64,000 bases of DNA from Benincasa hispida (lineage: Eukaryota; Streptophyta; Magnoliopsida; Cucurbitales; Cucurbitaceae), in contig NC_052354.1 of NCBI RefSeq assembly GCF_009727055.1, positions 37,314,543-37,378,542 on the forward strand, given 5' to 3'. The notes under the pieces are model-generated. The model saw nothing but the letters and a program-made list of their open reading frames with translations, was not told the origin of the DNA and ran no database searches. Position numbers and translations under genes: made by a program. Positions 9,933 to 22,099 of this stretch are shown here, piece after piece (position 1 is the stretch's first letter; each line of letters opens with the position of its first letter).

Positions 9933-12260
9933 CAAGAATTCCTTCACTGAAGTAAGACAATTCTTAACCAAATACTATATCAGAATAACTATGTACTCCT
10001 ATAGTTCTTTTGGTTATCGTTTTCGGTCAAGATCTTTACTAACAATTAGTAATTCTTGTAAGTGTGACCCACCATTTTCAGATCTTATAGAACGGTATGA
10101 ATATGCCTCCGAAATAAAAGACAATACCCAAGATGGAACTATAAGACCCTATTCATTTTACTAAAGCTTGGGTTCTGAATCCTTTGTTACAACCCTCTGA
10201 GGGGATCTCCGTGGCTAACGACTAGCTAGTGCCGCCTAAAAATGACAGCAGGCGCAACATAGGAATCTCATAGTTCAAACTAATGGAGGAGACCGTAGGA
10301 CAATGTTGACACATTTCCTTCACCCACTTACTATGAACTATTTCCTTCATTCACCTTATTATTGACCCATGCAAACACTTTCTGAATGGAGCAGTCGGTA
10401 AAAGTGACACGAAGCCAAGCATGGATCTCACGGTGTGAACTCTTGAGGACATGAAAGCTAATAACTATATATCGAATATATTTTTAATATCCTACTGAAG
10501 TGTTCTATATATTTGGGTATGTATTTACTTAGGTACAAAACGACTAAATTTAAATAATCTAAGTCTATATCATTTTTATCCAAGTATAACAATTATATTT
10601 GGATATAATCCTACGATTTCTAAGTGTTTAAACCATTTTTAAACCTCGCACCGCTCACGCAAGCTCATAAAATCAGTTAACAATGCTCAATCTTTCGGTC
10701 ATAATCCCCAGGTAGGAGGTGTTCCGTAAACCGTCAATTTAAGTACCCCCAACCTTAGACAGGTTTATGAACCGATTTGAGTTTCTAACCAAATTTTATA
10801 AGGTAACAATCTATTTTAACGATTAAAACTAGTTGTTAACCTAAGTGACATGCAGCTATTCTTCTTATGGATTCTAAACATCTAATCCAATTTTATAACA
10901 ACTTACAAAATTTTAGACATGCTAAACATCCACAACATACAACATAGGTATTCAATATCTAATATAACCATTATATTAAATAAAAGAAACCCTAACATGC
11001 ATACTATATATTATAACATTTTATAACATACTTTCAATGCATGTAACATGCTTTCTACGGTAGGGTTTTAAATCTACATGGCATATTGTATGCATATACA
11101 TGATTTATTTAATTATTACATACATCACATGTATAAATGATTAAACACAAACTGATATGGTTTTAGTTTTGGCATAAACAAGTAAACAAATGCCTAACTA
11201 TTACAAAATAGCTTAAAATTATCTTTTGAACCGCTCGAACCGCTCCAAACCAAACCCAAACAACTTGAACCAAACCAGCAAAGTCTGAACCAGACCAGTC
11301 AAAAATCTTTTGAGGCTGAATAGGACAGGACCTTGAGAAAACTGGTCGAACCGGCTGCTCTCGATCCATGCTCGAAATCTCGCTAAGGCTCATCATTTAG
11401 CACTAATGTCTATCATCTAGCATGATCGTCTTGTGTCAGGCAGAGCTACACAATCGTGTAATGTCTTTAACTATTGTGTATCGCCATCGTCTAGTGCCGA
11501 GCAGCGATCATCTTCCAACTATCGTGTATCGCCATCGTCTAGTGTCGAGCAAAGCTACACGATCACCATCGTCTTCCAACTATTACGTATTGCCATCGTC
11601 TAGTGCCGAGCAGAGCTACACGATCTCCATCGTCTTCCAACTATCGTGTTTCGCCATCGTCTAGTGCTCGGCAGAGCTACACAATCGTGTATTGCTATCG
11701 TATAGAGCCTGGCAAAGCTACACAATCGTGTAGTGCCATCATATAGTGCCTCTTGTCATCGTTCAACACCCGCACAAAGCTACATGATCATGTAGTTCTA
11801 TCGTCTAGCATCTGTTGACATTGTTGAGCACCAGATAGAGCTACAAGATCGTGTAGTGCCATCGTATAGCACTTCAATGCATCGTTTAGCATGCGTCGCT
11901 ACACGATCGTCTAGGACACAACACTACAACAAGTAGCTCTCGTAGCTACACGATCGTCTAGCTTTTCTTTACATCATTTAGCGATCGTAGCTAGACGATC
12001 GTCTAGCATTTAATCCTCAACGACGATATTTGAGCAGAGGCTGAAAAAACTAGAATCTGCAACTCGACCTTCTTCACTTTTTTCTTCAATTACAACTTAA
12101 TTTCAACTCTAGTGACTCTAAATAAATTATAGACTCTTGATAGCTCATGAATCACGAGCCATTAAAAATTTAATCAAGAAATTAAATGCCAAAATTGAGA
12201 AAACCATATCAGTGCACCAGTTTCATATAACTCATGAAAAACACCCACCACACCAAAATT
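9933..12260 (-). other. Long 5' leader of copia element C1
   Basis: Noncoding, about 2.3 kb. It aligns in reverse with the leader of C2 (13554-15370): for example the block around CAAACACTTTCTGAATGGAG (10374) mirrors 14920-14945 and the block at 12105-12250 mirrors 13590-13780. It contains the tandem array 11471-12007. A leader this long before gag is unusual for copia but is shared by C2, C3 and C4. The primer site that should lie at its right end is lost: the leader joins directly to the middle of the LTR near 12260-12280. Confidence 0.8.
11471..12007. repeat. Tandem ~61-bp repeats, core ATCGTCTAG / ACGATCGTCTAG, in the C1 leader
   Basis: Two clear 61-bp units (11519-11579 and 11580-11640), a shortened one before (11471-11518) and a diverging one after. 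Each has CTATCGTGTATCGCCATCG, TCTAGTGCCGAGCAGAGCTA and CACGATCNCCATCGTCTTCC. To the right the units decay into scattered CGATCGTCTAG cores, ending in an 18-base perfect palindrome, GCTAGACGATCGTCTAGC, at 11990-12007. A small open frame here is just a by-product of the repeat. Confidence 0.8.
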
Positions 12261-13461
12261 AAACTGAATTGAATGCTAAAATTCTAATTAATTTAATATC
12301 AAATATTAAATTAATTTTTACACAAATACACCTTCATATATTTAAATCATATTTAAATATAAATTCTCCTATTCCGTTTAATTCTAATTTGAACGTTTCA
12401 AATTAACTTATCATGCTACTCTAAAGTTAATCCATTTACGAGCTAGTAAGGGGACCTCGCAGACCTACATATCATGGGTCCAACGATATGAGATTAATTG
12501 GCTAAACTCATTATATCGAATTAACCTCCATTCGTTAACTAATGGGTCACTCCACTAAAGCCCATAGTTGAACTCCCCTCACTGTAGATATATTATGTCC
12601 ACTTGATATAACCATGATCAGTAAGTCGATCCTTCATAGGTCGTTTATAATCACAACTGGGTCGAGATCATTATTTTACCCCTTTGAATACATCTCGTTC
12701 CTTAAGTTCCTACTGACTCTCTAATGAACAATTTTGATTCATAATAATTATGAATCAAGTTCTTTCTCTATCAAGAGAAGGCGGGGCCCCGATTGTTCAA
12801 GACCTGGAATCAGTACTTAAGAGAATAACTTATCTGCTAACCCTAAATCGGGTAGTAGTGAATTCTATCTTGTAGGGCTATGTCCTTAGCTATTCATCCG
12901 GTCTTATCCCCAAAATGGAAGGCTTATTGAGCAGTGCTGCTGGACTACTCTCACCCATGCAGATCAAAGGATAATCTCGAACAAGCGGGAGTTCATAGCT
13001 AGCTCAGGATTAAGATCGAGTTAACCTAGGTTACTAAATAATGAAATAGTCAGTTTTAACAATAAATGACCATTATAAAGAAAAGTGACTATTTTTGTGG
13101 TTCAGTCTATATGCAAACTCATTGCATAGGATGCCCCCACTCACTTCTCTACATGAATGATCTGTGGATCACATCATTTGTATTACCTACAAAATGGGCC
13201 GCATCCATTAGTGTTACTAGGATGAGATACCCAATTTTATCCATATACTTATTAGACCATTTAGGCTATATACTATTAACTTGATCTTGTTTATGTCACC
13301 ACATAAAGTTAAAGTATTCACATTATAAACATGAATATGTTTATTAGATTTTTATAATAGAATGAAAATTCAACAACTTTATTGAATAAGTTACTTAATA
13401 ACATTTTATTGATAAATAGAATTTTTAACACGAACTGAGAGTTCTAGGACATTCCTATACA
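12261..13461 (-). mobile_element. Partial 5' LTR of copia element C1
   Basis: Reverse match to the first 1.2 kb of the C2 3' LTR (19638 onwards). On the - strand it starts TGTATAGGAATGTCC at 13461, compared with TGTTAGGAATGTCC in C2. Its 3' third and the primer site are deleted. The block at 12430-13020 corresponds to 20000-20640 in C2, including the region of the GACCTNNTTAGGTCC-type text near 12450. Confidence 0.82.
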
Positions 13462-13539
13462 TACATGATTGCCCAATATTGATGTAGTTAGAATGCTAGA
13501 TCCTTAATTGCTTCTGCATGTTGAATGTCCACTCTATCA
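13462..13539 (+). mobile_element. Last ~78 bp of the 5' LTR of copia element C2
   Basis: ATTGATGTAGTTAGAATGCT and the following text match the last part of the C2 3' LTR (21601-21663), ending CACTCTATCA and followed at once by the primer site. The rest of this LTR is missing because the U3 tip of C1 abuts it at 13461. If C1 inserted here, bases 13462-13466 (TACAT) are half of its target duplication. Confidence 0.82.
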
Positions 13540-13540
13540 A

Positions 13541-13553
13541 TTGATATCAGAGC
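13541..13553 (+). promoter_or_regulatory. Primer-binding site of copia C2 (initiator tRNA-Met)
   Basis: TTGATATCAGAGC differs by one base from TGGTATCAGAGC-type sites complementary to the 3' end of initiator tRNA-Met, typical of plant copia elements. It lies one base after the LTR end. Confidence 0.85.
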
Positions 13554-15517
13554 ATGTGTTAAGCACTCAATTTACGTTAATTTTCGTGTGGTGGATGTTT
13601 TTCATGAGTTGCATAAAATGGTTGCTGAAATAGATATATTATGATTTTAACATCAAATTTATCTTCAATTTGTAAGTAATTGTTGTAGTTGGCTCTTTAT
13701 TTATGAGTCTTAATGTGTGATTAAGAGTCTATAAATTTATTAGAGTCAATAGAGTTACGATTAGATTGTAATTGAAGAAGATCCGAAGCATGCTCAACTG
13801 TAAAAATTTCAAATTTATGCTTCTATCAGACAACGTTGCAACATCGTTCTTCACTAGCCCAGAAAAGAAGATGATTTGTCGTGGCATTGCAACACTGGGA
13901 TGAAGCGTTGCGACACTGTTCATCCCAACTCAGTTCGCGCACGCGCTAAATGTCCAGCGGTTCAACTAAATCGATTTGATCGGTTCAGGTCTTGGAGGTT
14001 CGGTTCAATAAATTTTGAAACCCTAGAGGTCCAATTCAAGTGATTCGGGTTCGTTCGAGCGATTTAGAGTCTTTTGGAAGCTATTTTTCATTTATTAATG
14101 TAATAGTTAACTTGTTTGCTTGCTTAGAATGCTAAAACCAGTACATTTTAGTGTGTGTTTAATTATGTATGCATTATGAATGTATGTTTAATTAAATTAA
14201 ATCCTGTATGTGCATAAAGTATGCCATGTGGATTTAAAATCCCACCATAGAAAGCATGTATCATGCAGTGAAAGTATATTATGATATGTTATAATATATA
14301 GTATGCATGATTTAGTGTTTCATGTATTTAATATAATTGTTATATATTAAAATGTGGAATGCTTAATGTTTGTTATAGCATGTCTATGATTTTATAAAGT
14401 GTTATAAAATGAGTTAGACAATTAAAATGTATAACAAAGATAAGGAGCATGCTCACATAGGGTTAACAAATAGAAACTTTTTTTACTAGTTAAAATAGGT
14501 CGTTATCTTGTAAAACTTTGGTTACAAACTCAATCGAACTATAATCCTGTCTAAGACTGGAAGTACTTAAGTTGACAGTTTACGGAACACCTGTTACCTA
14601 GGGAATATAGCCAAATTATTGAGCGTTGTTAACCCAATTTTATGAGCATGAGTGAGCGATGTGAGGTCATAAAATGGTTTTATCACTTAGACATTGTAGG
14701 TTAAAATTCAAATATAATCGTTATACTTGGATAAACCATCTAGACTTAGGATGCTTTTTTAGTCGGAATATACATAAGTAAAAGAATATACCCAAACGAG
14801 CAGAACACTTCAGTGGGAGATTAATAATATATGTGATATATTATTTTAAGCTCTCACATTCGTAAGAGTTCACACCGTGAGATTTATGCTCAACTTTGTG
14901 TCACTTTTACCGCAACTACTTCATTCGGAAAGTGTTTGCATGGATCAATAACAAGATGAATAGGGGAAGTAGTTCATAGTAAGTGGGTGCAGGAAATGTG
15001 TCAACATATCCTATGGTCTCTTCCATTAATTTGAACTGTGAGATTCTTATGTTGCGCTTGCTGTCATTTTTAGGCAACATTAGCTAGTTGTTTTTTGTGA
15101 CTATCCCCTCGGAGGGTTGTAACATAGGATTCAGAACAACTCAAACTTCAGAAATGAATAAAGTTTTCTTAGTTTCATTTTCAACATTGTCTTCCACTTC
15201 GGGGACTTGTTAGTATCGTTCTATGTAAACTAAAAATGGAGGTTCACACTTACAAGAGTTGCTAAGTGTTAGTAAGTTCTTGACCGAAAACGGTAACTAA
15301 ATAACTAATAGAATAAAGAGTTATTCTGGAATTAGTATTTAGTCAAGAATGTATTGCTTCAGTGAAGGATTATATGACTGCCCCTTGGTAGCATCTATTC
15401 TGACTCACTAAAGTATCGTTATAAATGAATAATGAAATCTAGTAACATTATTACTTTTGCTTAAAACGAATTTGGATTTAGATGCAATTTTCAAATAGAA
15501 TTTGTTTATGTTTCAGC
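13554..15517 (+). other. 5' leader of copia element C2
   Basis: Noncoding, about 1.96 kb, matched in reverse by C1 9933-12250. At 13830-13920, where C1 carries the CGATCGTCTAG array, C2 instead has GTTGCAACATCG, ATTGCAACACTGG and CGTTGCGACACTG. Near 14860-15080 it has a well-conserved part shared with C4 (32080-32300), around TTCACACCGTGAGAT. Confidence 0.82.
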
Positions 15518-16500
15518 ATGTCAAATCGACTATTCAACTATTAGCTTCTGATAAATTCAATAGTGAGGGTTACTTAAACTAGAAATAAAACATTAATAAA
15601 TACTAGTTGTAGATGATCTGAGGTTCATTTTAACGAAAGAATGTCATCCTCTTCCCAGTTCAAATGCAAACCAAAGTATTCAGGATGCCTATAATATATG
15701 GGTTAGGGCTAATAAAAGGGCCCGAGCCTACATTTTAGCGAGCATATCGATGTGCTTACTAAAAAGCATGAAAAGATGATCACTGTTAAGGAGATCATGG
15801 AGTCGTTACAGGCGATGTTTGGACAGCCGTCCTCATCAATACGACACGATGCTATTAAATACATTTACAATTCTTGTATGAAGGAAGGGACCTCTGTTAA
15901 AGAACACGTCCTACATATGATGCTTCACTTTAATATAGCGTAAGCGAACGATGCTGTCATAGACGAAAAGAGTCTAGTTAGTATGATCTTGGAATCTCTT
16001 CCAAAGAGTTTCCTTATTTTTGGCATAAACGTTGTGATGAAAAAGATCAAATACAATTTGACAACTCTTTTAAATGAACTCCAGACTTACCAATCACTAA
16101 AGAAAAATAAAAATCAAGAAGGGTAAGCAAATGTTGTTACCCAAAAGAAAATTCCGAAAGGATTAACATATGGTACAAAACCTTCTGAAAAGAAGTCTGG
16201 CCCTTCAAAGGCTAAAAGTATCCAAATGAAAAAAGAAGAGAAAAGGGAAGAAGAAAGCTCCCGCTAAGAAAAGCAAGACAAAAGTTGCAAAAGAAAAGTG
16301 TTTATATTACAACGAGGATGGGCATTAGAAACGAAAGTACCCTAAATATCTTGTAGAAAAGAAGGCTGAAAAGGAAAACCAAGGTAAATTTGATTTACTT
16401 TTACTTGAAACATGTTTAGTGGAAAGTTCTCATTTAACCTAGATACTGGATTCAGACGCCGCTAAACATATTTGCACTTTTATTCAGGAAACTAGTTCCT
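15518..16500 (+). pseudogene. Ty1/copia gag and protease, element C2
   Basis: The ATG at 15518 matches the C1 gag start (MSN...), but one base is lost within the first five codons and Trp codons have become TAG. 15752-15943 holds HEKMITVKEIMESLQAMFGQ and DAIKYIYNSCMKEGTSVKEH, the conserved middle of gag. The zinc knuckle near 16298-16345 reads CLYYNEDGH, stop, KRKYPKY: two cysteines are lost. The protease site is ILDSDAAKHIC (Gly changed to Asp). Clearly dead. Confidence 0.88.
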
Positions 16501-17760
16501 GAAGGTAGCTAACAGAGAAGGAGATGACTTTCAAGGTGGGAACAGGTAAAATCATCTCGGCTTGAGCAGTGGGAGATCTTAATTATTTTTTGAAGATGCT
16601 TACATTTTATTGAAAAATGTATATGATGTATCTGATAGGAAAAGGAACTTAATTTCTATCTCTTGTTTATTAGAACATATGTACAAAGTTTCTTTTAATA
16701 TAAATGAAGTGTTCATTAGCTCAAGAGGTGTTCAAATATGTTCTGCTAAACTTGAAAATAACTTATGTGCATTAAACCCAACTGAGGCAAAAGCTATTTT
16801 AAATATAGAGATGTTTAAAACAACTGAAACTCAATATAAGAAACAAAAAATTTCTCCTAATGCCTTTCTTTGGCATTTAAGACTTGGACACATAAATATC
16901 AACAAGATCGAGAAGTAAAGAATGGACTTCTAAATCAGTTAGAAGACAATTCTGTACCTCCATATGAGTCATGTCTTGAGGGAAAAATGACTAAAAGATC
17001 TTTTTCAAGAAAAGGTCTTAGAGCCAAAGAACCTCTAGAGCTCATACGTTCAGATCTTTTTGGTCCGATGAATGTAAGAGCTCCTGGAGGATCTTAGTAT
17101 TTCATCAGTTTTATTGATGACTATACAACTATTCAAGATATGACTATGTTTACCTGATGCATCATAAGTTTGAAACTCTTGAACAGTTCAAAGAGTATAA
17201 GGCAGAGTTTAAGAACTTATTAGGTAAAAAGATTAAAACATTTCAATCAGATTGAGGTGGTAAGTATATGGATTTACGATTCTAGAACTATCTTGTAGAA
17301 CATCGAATTCAATCCCAACTTATACCTGGTACACCACAACAAAATGGTGTAGCAGAAAGGAAAAATATAACCTTGTTAGACATGGTTCGTTGAATAATGA
17401 TGTCCAGTTACCTCAGTTCTTTTGGGGGTATGCAGTATAGACTGCAATATATATTTAAACATGGTTCCCTCAAAAAGTGTTTTAGAAAAACCTTATGAGT
17501 TATGGAGAGGACGTAAAGGTAGTTTACGTCACTTTAAAGTCTGGGAATGCCTGACACATGTGTTGGGGCAAAACCCTAAGAAATTGGAACGACGTTCTAA
17601 AGTATGCCCATTTGTAGGACACCCCAAAGAAATAAAAGATTGTCTATTTTATGATCTTCAAGATGATAAAGTATTTGTATCAACAAATGCTACATTCTTA
17701 GAGGAATACCACATAAGAAATCATCAACTTGATAGTAAACCATACTAAATGAGATGTCCA
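16501..17760 (+). pseudogene. Ty1/copia integrase, element C2
   Basis: 16610-16918 is the gag-pre-integrase and zinc part: KNVYDVSDRKRNLISISCLL, then FLWHLRLGHININKIEK (the His pair). 16870-17097 follows in another frame with PPYESCLEGKMTKRSF and LIRSDLFGPMNVRAPGG (first Asp). The second Asp block reads QSD, stop, GGKYMDL near 17250-17275, and the Glu sits in GVAERKN near 17348. 17422-17748 is the C-terminal region (PYELWRGRKGSLRHFKVWEC; VFVSTNATFLEEYHIRNH). Catalytic residues persist, but frame breaks and stops disable it. Confidence 0.88.
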
Positions 17761-17929
17761 AAGAATCCATAGATACATCTACAAAAGTTGTTGATCAGGC
17801 TGGTTCTTCAACAAAAGTGTTTGATGAAACCGGTCCATCACATCCTTCTCATGAATTGAGAACACTTCGACGTAGTGGGAGGGTTTTTCAACAACTTGAT
17901 TGATACATGGGTTTAATAGAAACTTAGGT

Positions 17930-19505
17930 CGTCATACCTGATGATGGCTTAGAGGATCCATTGACCTTTAAACAGGTAATAGAAGATGTAGATAGAGACC
18001 AATGGATAAAAACCATGGATCTTGAAATGGAGTCTATGTATTTTAATTCAGTCTGGGAACTTATAGATCAACCAGATTAGGTAAAACTTATTGGTTACAA
18101 GTTGATCTATAAGAGAAAACGAGACCAAGTTGGTAAGGTACAGACCTACAAAGCTAGACTAGTGGCAAAAGGTTTTACCCAAAGAGAGGGGGTAGACTAT
18201 GAAGAAACCTTCTCTTCCGTTGCCATGATCAAGTCTATCAGAATACTTTTATCCATTGTCTCCTTTTATGATTATAAAATATGGCAGAAGAATGTCAAGA
18301 CAACTCTTTTTTGAATGGTTATCTTGAAGAAAGTATTTATATGTCTCAACCAGAAGGGTTCATTAAACAACGTCAAGAGCAAAAGGTTTGCAAGATTAAA
18401 AGATCCCTTTATGGGTTAAAACAAGTATCTCGGTCCTAGAATATAAGATTTGACGCTGCGATCAAATCTTATGGCTTTGAACAAAATGTTGATGAACCTT
18501 GTGTTTACAAGAAAATAGTCAACAAGATTGTAGCTTTTTTGGTACTATATGTTGACGATATATTGCTTACTAGGAGTGAGGTAGGATTCCTTGTTGACGT
18601 CAAAAGATGGCTAGCATCACAATTTCAAATGAAAGATTTAGAAGATGCACAGTATGTTCCTGGAATCCATATAGTTCAAAATCGCAAGAACAGAACGCTA
18701 GCACTATCTCAAGCATCTTATATAAACAAGATGTTGTCTACATATAAAATGCAAACTTTCAAAAGAGGTTTATTACCTTTTAGACATGAAATTCATTTTT
18801 CTAAGGAACATTATCTTAAGACATCTTAAGAAGTTGAGGATATGAAAAGAATTTTTTGGGCTTCAGCAATCGGGAGTTTGATGTACGCTATATTGTGTAC
18901 ATGCATATACATATGCTTTGCAGTCGGAATAGTCAGTAGGTTCCAGTCCAATCCTGGATATAGTCATTGGACTGCCGTTAAGAATATCCTTAAGTATCTT
19001 CAGAGAACGAGGGACTACATGCTCATGTATGAGACTAAGGATTTGATCCTTGCTGATTACATTGATTCTGATTTTCAGACTGATGTAGATTCTAAGAAAT
19101 CTACTTTGAGATCAATATTCACTCTTAACAGAGGAGCTATAATATGGAGAAGTATCAAACAACGCTGTATTGCTGACTTCACCATGGAAGCTGAATACGT
19201 AGCTGCATATGAAGCCGCTAAAGTAGTATGACTTAGAAACTTCTTGATCGATTTGGAAGTGGTTCCATATGCATATGCCAATCAGCCTATATTGTGATAA
19301 CAGTGGAGCAATTGCCAACTCAAAAGAACTAAGAAGCCATAAATGATGAAAGCACATTGAACGTAAGTACCATCTCATCAGGGAGATAGTACATAGAGGC
19401 GATGTGATCGTCATGCAGATAGCCTCAGAAGACAATTTAGCTGATCCATTTACTAAAGCTCTCATGACTAAAGTGTTTGAGGATCATCTAGTGGGACTAG
19501 GACTA
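17930..19505 (+). pseudogene. Ty1/copia reverse transcriptase and RNase H, element C2
   Basis: RT begins around DDGLEDPLTFKQVIEDVDRD (17942) and continues in 18102-18314 (ARLVAKGFTQREGVDYEETF; MIKSIRILLSIVSFYDYKIW), then a broken stretch, then 18539-18829 with the catalytic box VLYVDDILLTRSEVGF. RNase H lies at 18842-19231 (AIGSLMYAILCTCIYICFAV; ADYIDSDFQTDVDSKKSTLR; FTMEAEYVAAYEAAKVV) and runs on in shifted frames to about 19505. Many frameshifts and stops. Confidence 0.9.
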
Positions 19506-19625
19506 CGAGTTTCATAAAGCTAGGGCAAGTGGGAGAATTCATGAGTATATAGATGCCCTAGTTTATTATATTTATTCTCTCATACTCACCATTGTATATA
19601 TTTAAAACCCACTAGAGTTTTAGTT

Positions 19626-19637
19626 CAAGTGGGAGTT
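19626..19637 (+). promoter_or_regulatory. Polypurine tract of copia C2
   Basis: CAAGTGGGAGTT directly before the LTR start TGTTAGGAATG. A second, similar tract (GGCAAGTGGGAGAATT) lies about 100 bp earlier at 19524-19539. Plant copia elements often have GGGAG purine tracts at this place. Confidence 0.78.
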
Positions 19638-21663
19638 TGTTAGGAATGTCCTAATACTCGCAGTTTGTAAGCATTAAACATATTCTATTCATAATAAAGT
19701 TATTATTGAGATTTTTTTCAATAAAGATGTTATTTAATTGCATTCATAACTAAAATCCAATAAACTAACCCATGGCTATAACATGAATGCTTAAACTTTA
19801 TGTAGAGATATAAAAGAGGATCAAGTTGTAGTATATAGCCAAAAAGGTCTATAAGTATATGGATAGGGTTGGGTACCTTATCCTGAGGACAATATGAATG
19901 CGGTCTACTTTGTATATTGTACAAGCGATGTGATCCTAAATTCGTTCATGTGGAGACATGTGAGTGAGGGTATACTATACAAACGATGTTTGCATAAGAC
20001 TGGACCACGAGATAGTCACTGTTCTTTATAACGATCGTTTATTGCTAAAACTGACTATTTTAATTGATGAACTAAGGTAACAAACGTATAGTGAGAGTAG
20101 TTCAACATCGCCGCTCAATAAGCCTCCAATTTTAGGGGTAAGATCAAGTAAATAGTTAGGGACATAGTCCTGCAAGACGGAATTCACTTCTACCTGTGCT
20201 AGGGTCAGAAGATAGGTTGTTCCCTTAAGTACTGATTTCTGATCTTGAACAAAGAACCCCCGCCCTTTTGTGGCTAAAAGGGATTTAGTTTATTAGTGGG
20301 ACCATAAACCAATTGTTCATTAGAGGATCAATGAAGACTTAAGAAGCAAGATGTATTATAGAAGTAGAATGATAATTTTGACCTAACTGTAAGTACGAAT
20401 AACCTGTGAAGGATCGACTTACTGATTATGGTTAAATCAAGTGGACAAAAATATATCTATAGTTAGAAGAGTGCAACTACTGAGCTATAGTGGTATGTCT
20501 CGGTAGTTAACGAATAGTGATTAAATCAATTTAAAGAGTTTAGCTATTTAATCTCAAATCATCAGAGCTCATAATCTGTAGGTTCATTAGGTCCCTCTAC
20601 TAGCTCGTAAAAGGATTAAACCTTAGTAAAGTGGTTGAGAGAATTTGAAATATTCAAACTCAGTTTAAGGTTTGAATTATTATATTTGGTATAATTGATG
20701 TTTAATTATCGAATTAAACGTTATGGTTTTAGAGAGTTGACAATATTTAAATATTTAATGAGGTGTTATATTAATTATCCAAATTAATTTATTAAATTTT
20801 GCATTTCTGAAATTCAAAATTACAAAATTTAGGGGCAATTGCAACTTTAATAAAAAATGAATTAAAAATTCGGCGTGTGTCCCTAAGTTTTACTTTTTTG
20901 CAAAAATGACTTCCGCCTTAAAATTTGATTACTATCTGATTTCTATGTGATTGCTATCTGATTTCTATGTGATTGTTATACGATTGTTATGTGATTGCGA
21001 TACCTGTAATTACAAAAAAGTTGAAGTCACAATTTTGGTTTCTTAAAATGTATTTGCCATACAATGTGTTTCCTAAAATTTATTTAATTAAAATTGAACT
21101 TGGAATTCAGTTTTAAAATTCAATTTTTATATTTTATATTTATATAACATTGGATTTTTATATGAAATTAGTTTAATTTTATGTATTAAAACATTGGGTT
21201 AAAATGGAAAGTGGGATGATCCCATAGTTTCTATTTTGTATAACACCTCATGCCACTAAAACCAATGGAATGTGAAGTGGCTCTCTTATATTAGTCTTGA
21301 TATGCATGTTGATCTTCTATATATTGTGGATTAAAGCTCAGATTGAAGGTTGATGCAATTAGATTTTTGAGATTACAAAAGAAAAAAACTTTTTTTCTTC
21401 TCTTCTTTAACTCTAAAAAACCCATACCATATTCCTTCTCAATTTGAGTTCCACCACTCAATCTAAAGCCTGAGAATAGTAGAGAAGGCTTTTGTGGTTG
21501 TCTACTTCAAGGACATTAGAAGAATTTCGTGGTGTTTTCAAGCAATTGGAAGAATTCATCAAAGGTATGATTCTGAAACCCTAATATGTAGTTGCCTAAA
21601 ATTGATGTAGTTAGAGTGCTTAAATCTTTAATTGCTTCTATATGTTTAATGTCAACTCCATCA
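19638..21663 (+). mobile_element. 3' LTR of copia element C2
   Basis: 2026 bp from TGTTAGGAATGTCC to AATGTCAACTCCATCA. Its first 1.2 kb matches the C1 LTR in reverse and its last 80 bp matches the 5' LTR remnant at 13462-13539. It contains an array of seven 11-bp units (20927-21003). Confidence 0.88.
20927..21003. repeat. Seven tandem 11-bp units in the C2 LTR
   Basis: Units of the form GATTNNTATNT: GATTACTATCT, GATTTCTATGT, GATTGCTATCT, GATTTCTATGT, GATTGTTATAC, GATTGTTATGT, GATTGCGATAC. In the related LTR of C3 the matching place (29820-30020) holds a different array built on CGATCGTTTAG. Confidence 0.85.
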
Positions 21664-22099
21664 GTTGTATTTTGAGAGACAGAGGTATTGTAAAGACGAG
21701 TGAATCGATGAAGACCTTCGGAGGAAGGATAGAGACTTGGCAGAGGGTGGCTTGCTTTGACCCTATCTTGAGAAAGTCCCGGAATGTCAATATTCGATTG
21801 AGCATGGGAAGCCCTGACTCTGTTCTTGCTCTTCTTTTTGGCCCTATTCATGCTTTCGAAGAAGGAGGCCTTGTGAGAACTCATTTCTAAAAGACAAAAG
21901 ATGCATGCATAAAAAAATAGTGAAGGTCGGCCTTGGCTAGAAGCGAAGTCAGACGGAGAGAAAAAGAGTATACTAGTTGGAGATTTAGTATGAGCAAGAC
22001 TGACGAGGACTAAATTTTCCTAAGAAATAAAGTTCAAATCATGTTTTATCTCCTTGTCTAAGCTCTTATTGGCCTTGGCAAAATTCCTTGTGACCGTAG
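21664..22099 (-). other. Unassigned sequence with a small open frame (21516-21884, - strand)
   Basis: Between the C2 LTR and the gag-like remnant. The open frame starts MSSHKASFFESMNRAKKKSK at 21884 and is basic and low in complexity at first; its last third runs into the C2 LTR, so its end cannot be native. It is on the same strand as the gag-like remnant upstream and may be a later part of the same protein, but I do not recognise it. Confidence 0.3.

Noticed and set aside
11422..11664. An 80-codon open frame with repeated IVYRHRLV peptides
   Set aside because: It is the translation of the 61-bp leader array; the period is not a multiple of three and there is no gene context.
21664..21682. 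GTTGTATTTTGAGAG after the C2 3' LTR as a primer site, which would make this a 5' LTR
   Set aside because: Too many differences from TGGTATCAGAGC, and the polypurine tract and RNase H directly upstream show it is a 3' LTR.
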